A stretch of 64,000 nucleotides of DNA from Azospirillum sp. TSO22-1 (GTDB taxonomy: Bacteria; Pseudomonadota; Alphaproteobacteria; Azospirillales; Azospirillaceae): positions 1 to 64,000 of the forward strand of contig NZ_LGQZ01000075.1 of NCBI RefSeq assembly GCF_003116015.1. The letters run 5' to 3'. The position numbers were made by a program, and so were the translations under genes. Below the pieces are notes generated by a model, which did no database searches, had not been told where the DNA came from, and saw nothing but the letters and a program-made list of their open reading frames with translations. Each line of letters starts with the position of its first letter. Positions within the stretch are counted from its first letter, which is position 1. Shown piece by piece: positions 35,942 to 49,138 of this stretch.

Positions 35942-37969
35942 TCAGCGGCCGAACAGCCCCTTGAGCCCCTGTTCCACCGATCCCTTGGGGATCTGCGCCG
36001 GCGCGCCCTTCAGCGCGTTGCCGACGGGATCGGACGAGCCGTCCGTCCGCCCGCCGGGGGAGCCCGAGCTGCCCGAGCCCGTCAGGCCGCCGAGGATGTC
36101 GGCCGGGGAGGCGCCTTCCTTGAGGCGCCGCACCGCGTCGGCCGCCTTCGCCGGGTCGCCGATGGCTGAAGCCGCGACCGCGCTGAAGTCCGGCTGGATC
36201 GACGGGGAGTCGAAGGTCCCGGTGACGAGAACGGGGACCGTCACGCCGGCAAGGTCGCGCCGCCCGCCCTGACCCTTCACGGTCGCCGCGGCCGTCGGGT
36301 TGAGGCGGAGGTCGAGCGTCCGTGCCGGCAGCGACACCGCTCCCGCGCCGTCGAGGCGGAAGAGCGGCGCCTGCATGTGCAGGTCCGCCGTATGGGCCAC
36401 ACCGTTCTCGAGGCGGAAGTTGCCGCCGAACTCGGCGAAATCGGTCTCCTGGGCGGCGCCCTGCTGGCCGCCGGTGGCGGCCGCGATCGGATCGCGCAGG
36501 ATGGCGGCGATGTTGATGCCCTTCAGCGCGCCATTGTGGAGGACGATGCGGGCGGTCCCGTTCAGGGCGGAGACCAGGGCCTTCTGGCTGGCCCCGGCGG
36601 CGGCAAGATCCGCTTCGAGCGACGTGGCGCCGCGCAGGCGGTCCGTTCCGGCCAGGGTGGCGAGCATCTGCTCTGCCCGCAGGCCGTCGGCGGAGGCCTT
36701 CAGCGCGAAGCCGGCCGGCTGGCGGGTGGCGTCGATCCGCACCGCGGTGCTGGTCCGCCCGCCCAGCGCGGGGAGGTCCGGCGTCTCGACCGCCAGGACG
36801 CCGTCCTGCAGGCGCAGCGTCGTCCGGCTCGGCCCGAGCTTGATGTTGCGGACCTGGAGTCCCCGGCTCTCGATCACCGCGTCGATATTCGCACGCCGCA
36901 GCGCCGAGACGTCGATCGGCTCGTCGCTCCACCCGGCGGAGCGCCCGCCGCGGTCCGGGGGGAGGAAGCGGTCGAGGTTCACCGGATCGACCGATGCGCG
37001 CACCGTCACCGCCGGCACCCGGCCGGACCAGTCGGCCGTCGCGTCGCCGCTCGCCTTGATGTCGTCGAGCGCCAGCGTCAGCCCGTCGAGCGCGGCCTGC
37101 CGCCCGCCGAGGCCGGCCTTGCCGGCAAGGCTCACGCTGCGCACGGGCAGGGTCTGCGGGTTCGGCACGCCGAGCCAGGCGGCCACGGCGCGCAGGTCCG
37201 GGACCGACACCGACAGCGGCCCGCCGGTGCGCCCGTCCGCCTCCGGCCCGGCCTCCAGCCTGGCCTCGAACAGGTCGGACGAGACCTCGCCCCGCACGGT
37301 CGTCGGCCGCTGCTCCGCCAGGGCGCGCGGCGACGCGACCGTGGCCCTCAGGACGAGCGCCCGGTCGTTGACCTTCGCGCTGCCATCGACCTGGGCGGGG
37401 GTGTCGAGATCGGGCATGGTGACGGTCAGCGCCCCGTCCGACACCTGCACGGACTGGCCGGTGCGCTCGTCCCGATAGGTGGCCGACGCGTTGCCGAGGC
37501 GGACGTCGCCGAGGCGGGTGTCGGGAAGGCGGACCGGCTCCGCGGACTTCGGCTGGGCTGCGCCGGCCTCCTGGGTGCCGCCCCCTTGGCCGAAGTCCCA
37601 GTTGGGCCGCCCCTCGGCGTCGACCAGGAGGTTGGCGCGAAGGCCATCGACCGTCAGGCGCCGCACCTCCACCGTGCCGCGCAGCAGCGGCCACACCGGG
37701 ATCTCCAACTCGCTCGCCCCGAGTTCGAGCATCGGTGGCCGCCCGCTGCCCGGCACGTCCGAGAGCGCCGCCGTCTCCACCATCGCCCGGATGTGGGGAA
37801 ACACCGACACCGAGGCGAAGCGGATGGACAGGTCGCGGCCGGTGCGTTCCTTCACCGCCGCCGCGAGACGCTCGGCGATGAAGCCGCCGGTGAGGACGTA
37901 GGGGAGGGCGGCCACGACGACGATGACGACGCCGACGATGGCGGCGACCGCGATCAGGAGCTTCTTCAT
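35942..37969 (-). CDS. AsmA-family protein
   Basis: 675 residues. One N-terminal TM helix (about residues 4-22) leads to the AsmA N-terminal domain (I-A-E-R-L-A-A-A-V-K-E-R-T-G-R-D-L). A long beta-rich body follows, and the C-terminal AsmA domain lies near V-A-H-T-A-D-L-H. AsmA-like proteins are bridge-like lipid-transfer factors of the inner membrane facing the periplasm. ATG 37969 is chosen over 37984 because AAGGGGGG lies in the right place. The C-terminal region is rich in Gly/Ser/Asp. Confidence 0.85.
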   Translation of the reverse strand: MKKLLIAVAAIVGVVIVVVAALPYVLTGGFIAERLAAAVKERTGRDLSIRFASVSVFPHIRAMVETAALSDVPGSGRPPMLELGASELEIPVWPLLRGTVEVRRLTVDGLRANLLVDAEGRPNWDFGQGGGTQEAGAAQPKSAEPVRLPDTRLGDVRLGNASATYRDERTGQSVQVSDGALTVTMPDLDTPAQVDGSAKVNDRALVLRATVASPRALAEQRPTTVRGEVSSDLFEARLEAGPEADGRTGGPLSVSVPDLRAVAAWLGVPNPQTLPVRSVSLAGKAGLGGRQAALDGLTLALDDIKASGDATADWSGRVPAVTVRASVDPVNLDRFLPPDRGGRSAGWSDEPIDVSALRRANIDAVIESRGLQVRNIKLGPSRTTLRLQDGVLAVETPDLPALGGRTSTAVRIDATRQPAGFALKASADGLRAEQMLATLAGTDRLRGATSLEADLAAAGASQKALVSALNGTARIVLHNGALKGINIAAILRDPIAAATGGQQGAAQETDFAEFGGNFRLENGVAHTADLHMQAPLFRLDGAGAVSLPARTLDLRLNPTAAATVKGQGGRRDLAGVTVPVLVTGTFDSPSIQPDFSAVAASAIGDPAKAADAVRRLKEGASPADILGGLTGSGSSGSPGGRTDGSSDPVGNALKGAPAQIPKGSVEQGLKGLFGR

Positions 37970-38018
37970 GCCGCCCCCCTTCATGCCTGCTGCTGCGTTC
38001 CGGGTCTTTCCGCCGCGG

Positions 38019-38240
38019 CTATCGCTCGTAGGCGGCCATGGTGACGAGGGCTTGCGCGAGCCTGAAGAACTTGTTGCCCGCCATGTCCTCGATGGTGCGG
38101 ATGCCGAAGGCGGACTTCAGCGCCTCGGCGTCCTTCTCCGTCACCCCCTGGAGCGCGGAGGGGGAAAGCTTGAGGATGTCGCGGAACGGCTTGCCTTCGT
38201 GCGCCTTGTCGAGCACCTCGCCGAGAACGAGATTCGTCAT
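38019..38240 (-). CDS. Small helical protein with HhH-like segment
   Basis: 73 residues. The centre reads L-Q-G-V-T-E-K-D-A-E-A-L-K-S-A-F-G-I-R-T-I-E-D-M-A. This resembles the helix-hairpin-helix of DUF4332-like proteins, where G-V and G-I-x-T mark the hairpins. DNA binding is only a suggestion. It is 49 bases upstream of the AsmA gene on the same strand and may be co-transcribed. Confidence 0.6.
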   Translation of the reverse strand: MTNLVLGEVLDKAHEGKPFRDILKLSPSALQGVTEKDAEALKSAFGIRTIEDMAGNKFFRLAQALVTMAAYER

Positions 38241-38456
38241 CGCCCTGTCCCCCTGGGATGTGTGCCTGGGTCCTGGTTATCCGGGCGCGCCCGCTCCCCA
38301 CGGTCTCGCCCGCTACCCAGAACAGGGCCGCGGGCCGGACGTTCCGTGGCCCCCCGCTACCCACACGGGATACGGCGCCCCATGCTTCTGCGTACCCCCG
38401 GCGTCCGGCGCCGGAGCAGTATTCTCGGACGAGATCCCGCGACCGGGAGGGTGCCC

Positions 38457-39467
38457 ATGCCCCGCAACGCCGTCGCCGCCGTTTGCCTCGTCCTGCTGTG
38501 CACCGCGCCGGCGGTGGCGGAGGCACAGTTCGTCACCTTCCAGGATCCCCGCGAAGGAGCCTTCACCGTCCAGGTGCCGGCCGGCTGGGGGGTGAGCGGC
38601 GGCACGGTGCGCCGCTCTGCGGTGGACGTCGTCATGCCGGTCGCCGCCGTGTCGCCGGACAACCAGATCGGCCTGTTCCTCGGCGACGCCGACGTCCCGG
38701 TGTTCTCCATCATGAACGACACGATGCGGATGCTCGGATTCCGCGAGGGCCAGCCCTACAGCCCGGGATACGGGCAGACCCTCATCCTGTGGAACTACCA
38801 GCCCGGCCACGTCTTCGCCCGGAATTACGGGCAGCGGCGGTTCGGCGCCTCGTGCGGCAGTGCCCTCGGGGTCGTCGACAACCGGCCGCGCCCGGACATG
38901 ACGCAGCGGCTGAACGGCATCTTCCAGCAGGGCGGCATGGTGCAGCAGACCGTGCAGGCCGGCGAGGCCGCCTTCGCCTGCACCAACCAGTACGGCCGCT
39001 GGGCCGCCTACGTCTTCGCCGCCACCATGTTCACCGGCACGGGGCAGACGGGCGTCTGGGATGCCCACCTGCTGTACGGCTTCCACGCCCCGGAGCACCG
39101 CGCCGCCGAGGCGGCGGGCCTGCTCGCCCACATGGTCGGCAGCTTCACGCCGAACCCGCAATGGTGGGCCGCCCAACTCGGCACCACCGGCAACGTCAGC
39201 GGGATCGTCACCCGCACCGGGCAGGAGATCGCCGCCACCATCAGCGGCAGCTACTGGTCGGGCGTCGCCGCGCAGAACCGCATGAGCCAGAACCGCAGCG
39301 ACGCCACCCGCGGGGTCGAGCGCTGGACCGATCCCGCGACCGGCCAGGACTACGAACTGAAGAACGGTCCGCGCTATCAATGGGTGAACCCGCGCGGCCA
39401 GACCTTCGGCAGCGATCACGACACCCCGCCGGGGCCGGACTGGCGCCCGCTGGCACGGCAGCCGTAG
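38457..39467 (+). CDS. Secreted protein of unknown function
   Basis: 336 residues. The signal peptide of about 24 residues ends A-V-A-E-A-Q. The body begins V-T-F-Q-D-P-R-E-G-A-F-T-V-Q-V-P-A-G-W, a pattern seen in several periplasmic beta-sandwich domains. The C-terminal part is rich in Trp/Tyr/Asn with R-W-T-D-P-A-T-G-Q-D-Y-E-L. No catalytic motif identified. GGGAGGG lies before the ATG. Confidence 0.7.
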   Translation: MPRNAVAAVCLVLLCTAPAVAEAQFVTFQDPREGAFTVQVPAGWGVSGGTVRRSAVDVVMPVAAVSPDNQIGLFLGDADVPVFSIMNDTMRMLGFREGQPYSPGYGQTLILWNYQPGHVFARNYGQRRFGASCGSALGVVDNRPRPDMTQRLNGIFQQGGMVQQTVQAGEAAFACTNQYGRWAAYVFAATMFTGTGQTGVWDAHLLYGFHAPEHRAAEAAGLLAHMVGSFTPNPQWWAAQLGTTGNVSGIVTRTGQEIAATISGSYWSGVAAQNRMSQNRSDATRGVERWTDPATGQDYELKNGPRYQWVNPRGQTFGSDHDTPPGPDWRPLARQP

Positions 39468-39479
39468 GCGTGCCGCGCC

Positions 39480-41531
39480 TCAGGCCGCCCGGATCCGGCC
39501 GAGGAACGTCTCCACCTCCAGGCGCAGCGTGTCGGCCTGCCGGAAGAGCTGGTTCGACGCGTCCAGCACCTGCGAAGCCGCGGTGCCGGTCTGCGTGGCG
39601 ATCTGGTTCACCTGCACGACGGTGTTGGTGACCTCCTCGGTGCCCTGCGCCGCCTGCTGGACGTTGCGGGTGATCTCGCTGGTGGTGGCGTTCTGCTCCT
39701 CGATGGCCGCGGCGATGGCGGAGGCGATCTCGTTCATGGTCGCGATGGTCGTGCCGATCCCTTCGATGGCCTGGACCGTCTCCTGCGTCGCCGTCTGCAC
39801 GTTGGTGATCTGCGCCACGATCTGCTCGGTCGCCCGGGCGGTCTGGGTGGCCAGCGCCTTCACCTCGCTGGCCACCACGGCAAAGCCCTTGCCCATCTCG
39901 CCGGCGCGCGCCGCCTCGATGGTGGCGTTCAAGGCCAGCAGGTTGGTCTGCGAGGCGATGTCCTGGATCAGCTTGACCACCTCGCCGATCTGCGCGGCCT
40001 CCCCGGCGAGGCTGCGCACAGAGCCGGTGGTCTGCTGGGCCTCGACGACGGCCTTCCCGGCGATCTCGTTGGAGCGCGTGACCTGCCGGCTGATCTCCTG
40101 GATCGACGCCACCATCTCCTCGGCGGCGGCGGCGACGGTCTGCACGTTGGCCGAGGTCTGCTCGGCCGCCGCCGCCGAGGCGGTGGCCTGCTCGTTGGTC
40201 TGCTCGGCCAGCGAGGCCATGCTGGCGGCCGTCCGGCCGAGTTCGCCGGAGGCCGACGTGACGCTGCCGAGGGTACCCGAGACGCTCTGGTCGAAGCGCC
40301 GCAGCAGGTCCTCGATGGCGGCGGCGCGGTGTTCCTTCGCCTGCCGCTCGGCCTCCTGCTCCGCCGCCAGCCGCCGCGCGTGGAGGGCGTTGCCCTTGAA
40401 CACCTCGACCGCCGCGGCCATCGCGCCGATCTCGTCCCTCTGGCCGGCCGCCGGGATGCGGACGTCCAGGTTGCCGTCCACCAGTTGCGTCATAGTGCCC
40501 GTCATCGCCTTGATCGGCTGCACGATTCCGCGGACCATGACCGCGGCGATCGTTCCGACGGTCGCCAGCAGGGCCAGCACGATGGCGAGCACCGCGTAGA
40601 ATTCGGTGGCCGCGTCCGCCGCGATGCGCTCCGCCATCTGCGTGAGGTCGGCGGTGAGGCGATCCTCCACCGACCGGATGAGGTCCATGCGCGCGGTCGT
40701 GACGCGAAGCCAGGACGGACCGTCGGCGCCCTTCAGGTTGCCGGAGAGGCCGCCCTCCGCGACCGCCTTGCGCAGGCGCTCCAACTCGCCCGCGGTCTCG
40801 TGCGCCATGGTTTGCCGGAACAGCGCGCGCTGGTCCTCGCGCGCGTAGGATTCGAACGTCCGGAAGTAGGAGTCCTGGGTTGCCGCGAGGAGGGCCAGCC
40901 GGCGCAGCAGGTCTTCGCTGAACGCGCCGGCGGAGAAGCCCTGCATGCCCGTCGCCCGTTCCTGTCCGGCGCGCTCCTTGCCCTGCATCAGGTTGACGTA
41001 GGCGAGGATCGCCCGCGGCACGTCGGCGTGCTTGATGGCGAAGGCGGCTTCGCCGATCACGTCCAGCAGGGTGCCGACGGTGGCCGTGTAGTAGGCGGCG
41101 ACGTCCGCAGCCGTCAGGGTCAGGGCGAGGCTCTGCTTGCGCGTCGCGTCGAGCTTCGCCACGGCGGCCCGCGCCGTTTCGAGGTTGCGGATGAAGCCGC
41201 CGGGCACCGTCTGCCGGTCGATGCCGGCCACCGCCGTGTCGAAGAGCCGGAGCGCCCGGTCGGTGGCGTCCCGTTGCGTATCGAACTCGGCGCGGAACGT
41301 CTGGCCCTTGCTGCCGACGTAGCCGACGGAGACGGCGCGCTCCTTCTGCAGTTCGTGGGCGAGGCCGTTGATGTTGGACACGGCGTTGGAAAGCCGGACG
41401 AGCTTGTCCATCTCGCGCCCTTCCTGCCGCTTCTCCAGGAGCATTTCGCCGGCGAGCCCGAGCATTCCAAGGCATGGAAGCAGCGCGACGAGCAGGACGC
41501 GCGTTGCAATCTTCACATTGTGCAGCCTCAT
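39480..41531 (-). CDS. NIT-domain methyl-accepting chemotaxis protein
   Basis: 683 residues. TM1 at about 10-30. The periplasmic NIT (nitrate/nitrite sensing) domain, residues about 45-300, has the hallmark [14 protein letters not shown] (180-193). TM2 at 311-335 leads to HAMP (335-388) and the kinase-control signalling domain (about 430-683). The domain's tip reads [20 protein letters not shown]. It should link nitrate/nitrite or a similar anion to CheA. It is divergent from nifJ. Confidence 0.93.
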   Translation of the reverse strand: MRLHNVKIATRVLLVALLPCLGMLGLAGEMLLEKRQEGREMDKLVRLSNAVSNINGLAHELQKERAVSVGYVGSKGQTFRAEFDTQRDATDRALRLFDTAVAGIDRQTVPGGFIRNLETARAAVAKLDATRKQSLALTLTAADVAAYYTATVGTLLDVIGEAAFAIKHADVPRAILAYVNLMQGKERAGQERATGMQGFSAGAFSEDLLRRLALLAATQDSYFRTFESYAREDQRALFRQTMAHETAGELERLRKAVAEGGLSGNLKGADGPSWLRVTTARMDLIRSVEDRLTADLTQMAERIAADAATEFYAVLAIVLALLATVGTIAAVMVRGIVQPIKAMTGTMTQLVDGNLDVRIPAAGQRDEIGAMAAAVEVFKGNALHARRLAAEQEAERQAKEHRAAAIEDLLRRFDQSVSGTLGSVTSASGELGRTAASMASLAEQTNEQATASAAAAEQTSANVQTVAAAAEEMVASIQEISRQVTRSNEIAGKAVVEAQQTTGSVRSLAGEAAQIGEVVKLIQDIASQTNLLALNATIEAARAGEMGKGFAVVASEVKALATQTARATEQIVAQITNVQTATQETVQAIEGIGTTIATMNEIASAIAAAIEEQNATTSEITRNVQQAAQGTEEVTNTVVQVNQIATQTGTAASQVLDASNQLFRQADTLRLEVETFLGRIRAA

Positions 41532-41926
41532 CGCCGCCTCCAGAGCTTCACCTCGAAGCTGGAGAATAGGCCTGGAAAAATTACCATAACATTGCGCTCT
41601 GGTTTGGATCTGGCAGTTTTTGAGTCACAATCGGATTGTGGGTTTTCTTGTGTTTGGGGCGTATGGTGTTGCATTTATTCGAAAGTTCTTTTGCAATCTC
41701 AGCGTATTGAATTGTGCGCTATGCTCTTTTGCCTGGGAGCCAACGACGCTTTTCCGGCAACTGGGAATAATGGCGCGACGATCTCCGTTCGACGTTTGTG
41801 TGCGGTGGCCGGTGCCGCCGTGCTGCTGCCATAAGCCGCAGCGCCCGACCTGATTTCGGTCATGGCACGCAACCCGCTGAAGGCGCAGACTTCTCCAGCC
41901 CGCATCGCCTGCCGAAGGGAAGCGCC
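41532..41926. promoter_or_regulatory. A+T-rich divergent control region between mcp and nifJ
   Basis: About 395 bases with no supported gene. The two lines from 41581 to 41700 are only about 43% G+C, the most A+T-rich stretch found. It contains a perfect 7-1-7 dyad CACAATC-G-GATTGTG (41626-41640). A candidate nifJ promoter is TTGCAT (41669-41674), 17 bases, TGCAAT (41692-41697). No FNR-type or sigma54-type site was recognised. Confidence 0.5.
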
Positions 41927-45514
<3,588 letters not shown>

Positions 45515-45529
45515 GCGGGAGGAACGGCC

Positions 45530-46531
45530 ATGGACCTGACGACCGAGTACCTGGGCCTGAAACTGGCCCACCCGCTGATGCCCGGCGCCTCGCCGCTGGT
45601 GGACGACCTGGACGTGGTGCGGCGGCTGGAGGACGCCGGGGCCAGCGCCATCGTCATGCACTCGCTGTTCGAGGAGCAGATCACCCGCGTCGAGATGGGC
45701 GCGCTGGAGGCGCGCGAGAGCACCGCGTTCCTGTCGGCCGAGGCGCGCGGCTTCTTCCCGCCGCTGGACCGCTACGCGCTCGGCCCCGACGCCTACCTGG
45801 GGCAGGTGGCGCGCATCAGGGAGGCGGTCTCCGTGCCGGTGATCGCCTCGCTGAACGGCATGACGCCGTCGGGCTGGACCCGCTACGCCGGCCTGATCGA
45901 GCAGGCGGGGGCGGACGCGCTGGAGCTGAACCTGTACTTCATGGCGACCGATCCGGACGTGTCGGGGCAGGCCGTCGAGGACCGCATGGTCGAGCTGGTG
46001 CGCATGGTCCGCGCGGCGGTGGAGATCCCGCTGGCGGTCAAGCTGTCGCCCTACGTCACCGCGCTGCCGGCGCTGGTGAAGCGGCTGGAGGCGGAGGGGG
46101 TGGACGGGCTGGTGCTGTTCAACCGCTTCTACCAGCCGGACATCGACGTCGAGGCGCTGGAGGCCGCGCCGACGCTGGAGCTGTCGCGCCCCGACGAGCT
46201 GCGCCTGCGGCTGCGCTGGCTGGCGGCGCTGTCCGGTCGGGTCACGCCGTCGCTGGCGGCGTCCGGCGGCGTGCACACGGCGGTGGACGCGCTGAAGGCG
46301 GTGATGGCCGGCGCCCACGCGGTGCAGGTGGTCTCCGCCTTGCTCAGGCACGGTCCGGAGCGGCTGGCGGTCCTGCGGGGCGAGCTGACCCGCTGGCTGG
46401 AGGAGCACGAGTACGAGTCCCTCGCCCAGGCGCAGGGCAGCATGAACCTGCTGCGCTGCCCCGATCCCGCGGCGTTCGAGCGCGGCAACTACCAGAAGAT
46501 CCTGCAGGGCTGGAAGCGCGAGGGGTGGTGA
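45530..46531 (+). CDS. Dihydroorotate-dehydrogenase-like flavoprotein
   Basis: 333 residues, FMN TIM-barrel of the DHOD family. Typical parts are P-V-I-A-S-L-N-G-M-T-P-S-G-W, the A-L-E-L-N-L-Y-F strand, P-L-A-V-K-L-S-P-Y and the phosphate-binding A-S-G-G-V-H. It lacks neighbours of pyrimidine synthesis and follows nifJ by 15 bases. The same pairing with NifJ is found in many anaerobes, where its substrate is unknown. It may channel electrons to or from the nifJ product ferredoxin (inference). GGAGGAA lies before the ATG. Confidence 0.88.
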   Translation: MDLTTEYLGLKLAHPLMPGASPLVDDLDVVRRLEDAGASAIVMHSLFEEQITRVEMGALEARESTAFLSAEARGFFPPLDRYALGPDAYLGQVARIREAVSVPVIASLNGMTPSGWTRYAGLIEQAGADALELNLYFMATDPDVSGQAVEDRMVELVRMVRAAVEIPLAVKLSPYVTALPALVKRLEAEGVDGLVLFNRFYQPDIDVEALEAAPTLELSRPDELRLRLRWLAALSGRVTPSLAASGGVHTAVDALKAVMAGAHAVQVVSALLRHGPERLAVLRGELTRWLEEHEYESLAQAQGSMNLLRCPDPAAFERGNYQKILQGWKREGW

Positions 46532-46534
46532 AAA

Positions 46535-46663
46535 ACCCTCTCCCGCCCCGGGAGAGGGAGGGGCCCGCGCGGAGCGCGGGAGGGTGAGGGTAAGTCCAAG
46601 GATCCTCGCAATGACCCTCACCCGGCCGCTGCGCGGCCACCCTCTCCCGGGACGGGAGAGGGG
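46535..46663. repeat. Complex palindromic intergenic element, copy A
   Basis: Begins 4 bases after the DHOD-like stop. It contains five paired parts: a CCCTCTCCCG/CGGGAGAGGG hairpin at each end (46536-46558 and 46640-46662), two inner hairpins (46564-46580 and 46624-46638), and a long-range 10-bp stem (46582-46591 with 46614-46623). Its loop holds AAGTCCAAGGATCCT. The reverse complement of copy B matches at roughly nine of ten bases. Differences inside the inner hairpins are compensatory. Confidence 0.9.
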
Positions 46664-46739
46664 TATATTCCCCCCTCCGCCTTGACCGCGCCCGGATGCC
46701 TTTGCCAAGCTGCCCATCGTTTCGGCAACCGAGCCCATC

Positions 46740-48248
46740 ATGCTGACGCTGCGCTATCTCGCGATCGACACGTTCCGCGAGAACGTCGCCTTCCTCAACC
46801 GCCAGTGCGCCGCCTACAAGGTCGAGGACTTCCTTGGCCTCGGCCGGGTCGAGGTGCGCGGCAACGGCAAGGCGCTGCCGGCGGTGCTCAACATCGTCGA
46901 TGACTCCTCGATCCTCAAGCCGGACGAGATCGGCCTGTCCGCCCCGGCCTTCCGCCACCTCGGCATGCCCGACGGCGCGCGGGTCGAGGTGCGCCATCCC
47001 CACCCGCCGGTCAGCTTCGAGATGGTGCGCGCCAAGGTCACCGGGGCCGAGCTGGACCAGGCCGCCCTGGACGCCGTGGTGCGCGACATCGCCGCGCAGC
47101 GCTATTCGAAGATCGAGGTCGCCGCCTTCCTGGTCGCCTGCGCCGGCTTCATGACCACCGACGAGGTGCTGGGCCTGACCCGCGCCATGGTCGCGGCCGG
47201 CGCCCGCCTCACCTGGGACCTGCCGCGGGTGGTGGACAAGCACTGCATCGGAGGCATTCCCGGCAACCGCACCTCGATGATCGTGGTGCCGCTGGTGGCG
47301 GCGCACGGGCTGCCGATCCCGAAGACCTCGTCGCGCGCCATCACCTCGCCGGCCGGCACCGCCGACACCATGGAGGTTCTGGCCAACGTCGACGTGCCCG
47401 TCGAGCGCATGCAGGAGATGGTGCGCACGGTGAAGGGCTGTCTGGTCTGGGGCGGCCACGTCAACCTCTCCCCGGCCGACGACGTGCTGATCGCCGTCGA
47501 GCGCCCGCTGGCGGTGGACACGCGCGAGCAGCTGGTGGCTTCCATCCTGTCGAAGAAGGTGGCGGCCGGATCCTCGCATCTGCTGGTCGACATCCCGGTC
47601 GGCCCCTCGGCCAAGGTGCGCTCCATGGCCGAGGCGGTGCGCCTGCGCAAGCTGTTCGAGTTCGTCGGCGACAAGCTCGGCCTCGTGCTGGAGGTGGCGA
47701 TCACCGACGGCTCGCAGCCGGTCGGCTTCGGCATCGGCCCGGTGCTGGAGGCGCGCGACGTGATGGCGGTGCTGCGCAACGAGCCGGCCGCCCCCGCCGA
47801 CCTGCGCGAGCGCGCGCTGCACCTCGCCGGCACCATCATCGAGTTCGACCCCGCGGTGCGCGGCGGCACCGGCGTCCGCCGTGCCCGCGAGCTGCTGGAG
47901 AGCGGCGCCGCGCTCGCCGCCATGGAGCGCATCATCACCGAACAGGGGCCGCCGCCGCGGCCGTCCCGGCTGGGCGACCTCGTGCACGAGGTGGCGGCGT
48001 CCGGGGACGGCGTGGTGACGGCCATCGACTGCTACCGCATCGCCCGCATCGCGCGCCTCGCCGGCGCGCCGTCCGAGAAGGGGGCGGGCATCGACCTGTT
48101 GCACAAGGTCGGCGCGACCGTCCGCAAGGGCGAGCCGCTCTACCGCATCCACGCCCACACCGCCCCGGATTTCGCCTTCGCCCGCGGCCACGCCGACGAG
48201 GACAGCGGCGTCCGCATCAACGGCGGCAACGGAGAGAACCACCCATGA
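46740..48248 (+). CDS. AMP phosphorylase / thymidine-phosphorylase-family enzyme
   Basis: 502 residues. It carries an N-terminal extra domain (about 1-90) not found in DeoA. The core is like archaeal AMP phosphorylase: [12 protein letters not shown], then [19 protein letters not shown]. Archaeal members split NMPs into base and ribose-1,5-bisphosphate; bacterial members are usually labelled thymidine phosphorylase. The K-T-S-S-R-A-I-T-S motif favours the NMP type. The stop overlaps the next gene (ATGA). Confidence 0.85.
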   Translation: MLTLRYLAIDTFRENVAFLNRQCAAYKVEDFLGLGRVEVRGNGKALPAVLNIVDDSSILKPDEIGLSAPAFRHLGMPDGARVEVRHPHPPVSFEMVRAKVTGAELDQAALDAVVRDIAAQRYSKIEVAAFLVACAGFMTTDEVLGLTRAMVAAGARLTWDLPRVVDKHCIGGIPGNRTSMIVVPLVAAHGLPIPKTSSRAITSPAGTADTMEVLANVDVPVERMQEMVRTVKGCLVWGGHVNLSPADDVLIAVERPLAVDTREQLVASILSKKVAAGSSHLLVDIPVGPSAKVRSMAEAVRLRKLFEFVGDKLGLVLEVAITDGSQPVGFGIGPVLEARDVMAVLRNEPAAPADLRERALHLAGTIIEFDPAVRGGTGVRRARELLESGAALAAMERIITEQGPPPRPSRLGDLVHEVAASGDGVVTAIDCYRIARIARLAGAPSEKGAGIDLLHKVGATVRKGEPLYRIHAHTAPDFAFARGHADEDSGVRINGGNGENHP

Positions 48249-49126
48249 GCCGCTACACCGGCGTCTACGGCTTCCCGGAATCGGCGGAGGGCGCACAGCG
48301 TCTGGCCGCGGCGCTGGGCGTCCCCTGCGCCATCGCCGAGCTGCACCGTTTCCCCGACGGCGAGAGCCTGGTGCGCGTGCCGGAGCGCATGGAGCGCGCC
48401 GTCGTCTACCGCTCGCTCGACCGTCCGAACGACAAGCTGATCGAGCTGGTGCTCGCCGCCTCGGTGCTGCGGCGCGAGGGCGCGAAGGAGCTGTGCCTCG
48501 TCGCCCCCTACATGGCCTACATGCGCCAGGACGCGGTGTTCCGCCCCGGCGAGCCGGTCAGCCAGAAGGTGGTCGGCGCATGGCTGGCGCAGCACTTCGA
48601 CCGCATCCTCTGCGTCGAGCCGCACCTGCACCGCACCGGCCAGCTCGACGAGGTGTTCCCGGGACGGCGCACCGACGCGCTGTCCGGCGCCCCGGTGATC
48701 GCCGCCGCGCTGCGCGGCCTCGACCCCGACAGCGTCGTCGTCGGCCCCGACGAGGAGGCCGAGCCGCTGATCGAGGCGACCGCCCGCGGCCTCGGCGTGG
48801 CGTGGACCTGCGGCCGCAAGGAGCGGCGCGGCGACCGCGACGTCACCGTGGTGCTGCCGGAGACCGCCGATCTGCGCGGCCGGCCGGTGGTGATCGTCGA
48901 CGACGTCATCAGCTCCGGCGAGACCATCTTCTCCTGTGCCCGCGCCGCCCGCGCGCTGGGCGCCGCGTCGGTCCGCGTGGCGGCGGTGCACGCGCTGTTC
49001 ACCGCCGGAACGGCGGCGCGCTTCCCGATGGAGGGGATCGACAGCGTGATGTCCTGCGACGGCGTCCCGCACCCGTCCAACGCCCTGCCACTGGCGCCGA
49101 TGATCGCCGAGGCGCTGAATCGATAG
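48245..49126 (+). CDS. Ribose-phosphate pyrophosphokinase-like protein
   Basis: 293 residues, shorter than standard Prs (about 310-315). The PRPP/PRTase loop [12 protein letters not shown] and the ATP site around H-R-F-P-D-G-E-S are present, as is Y-M-A-Y-M-R-Q-D. The canonical D-L-H-x-x-Q-x-Q-G-F-F loop is replaced by [14 protein letters not shown]. It is therefore not the housekeeping Prs. Fused by overlap to the AMP phosphorylase gene, it could act on ribose-1,5-bisphosphate or ribose-5-phosphate (inference). Confidence 0.82.
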   Translation: MSRYTGVYGFPESAEGAQRLAAALGVPCAIAELHRFPDGESLVRVPERMERAVVYRSLDRPNDKLIELVLAASVLRREGAKELCLVAPYMAYMRQDAVFRPGEPVSQKVVGAWLAQHFDRILCVEPHLHRTGQLDEVFPGRRTDALSGAPVIAAALRGLDPDSVVVGPDEEAEPLIEATARGLGVAWTCGRKERRGDRDVTVVLPETADLRGRPVVIVDDVISSGETIFSCARAARALGAASVRVAAVHALFTAGTAARFPMEGIDSVMSCDGVPHPSNALPLAPMIAEALNR

Positions 49127-49138
49127 AAGGGGCCGCAC

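Noticed and set aside
41532..41926. Sigma54 (-24/-12) or FNR-type promoter before nifJ
   Set aside because: No GG-N10-GC pair with the TGGCAC/TTGC context and no TTGAT-N4-ATCAA was found on reading either strand.
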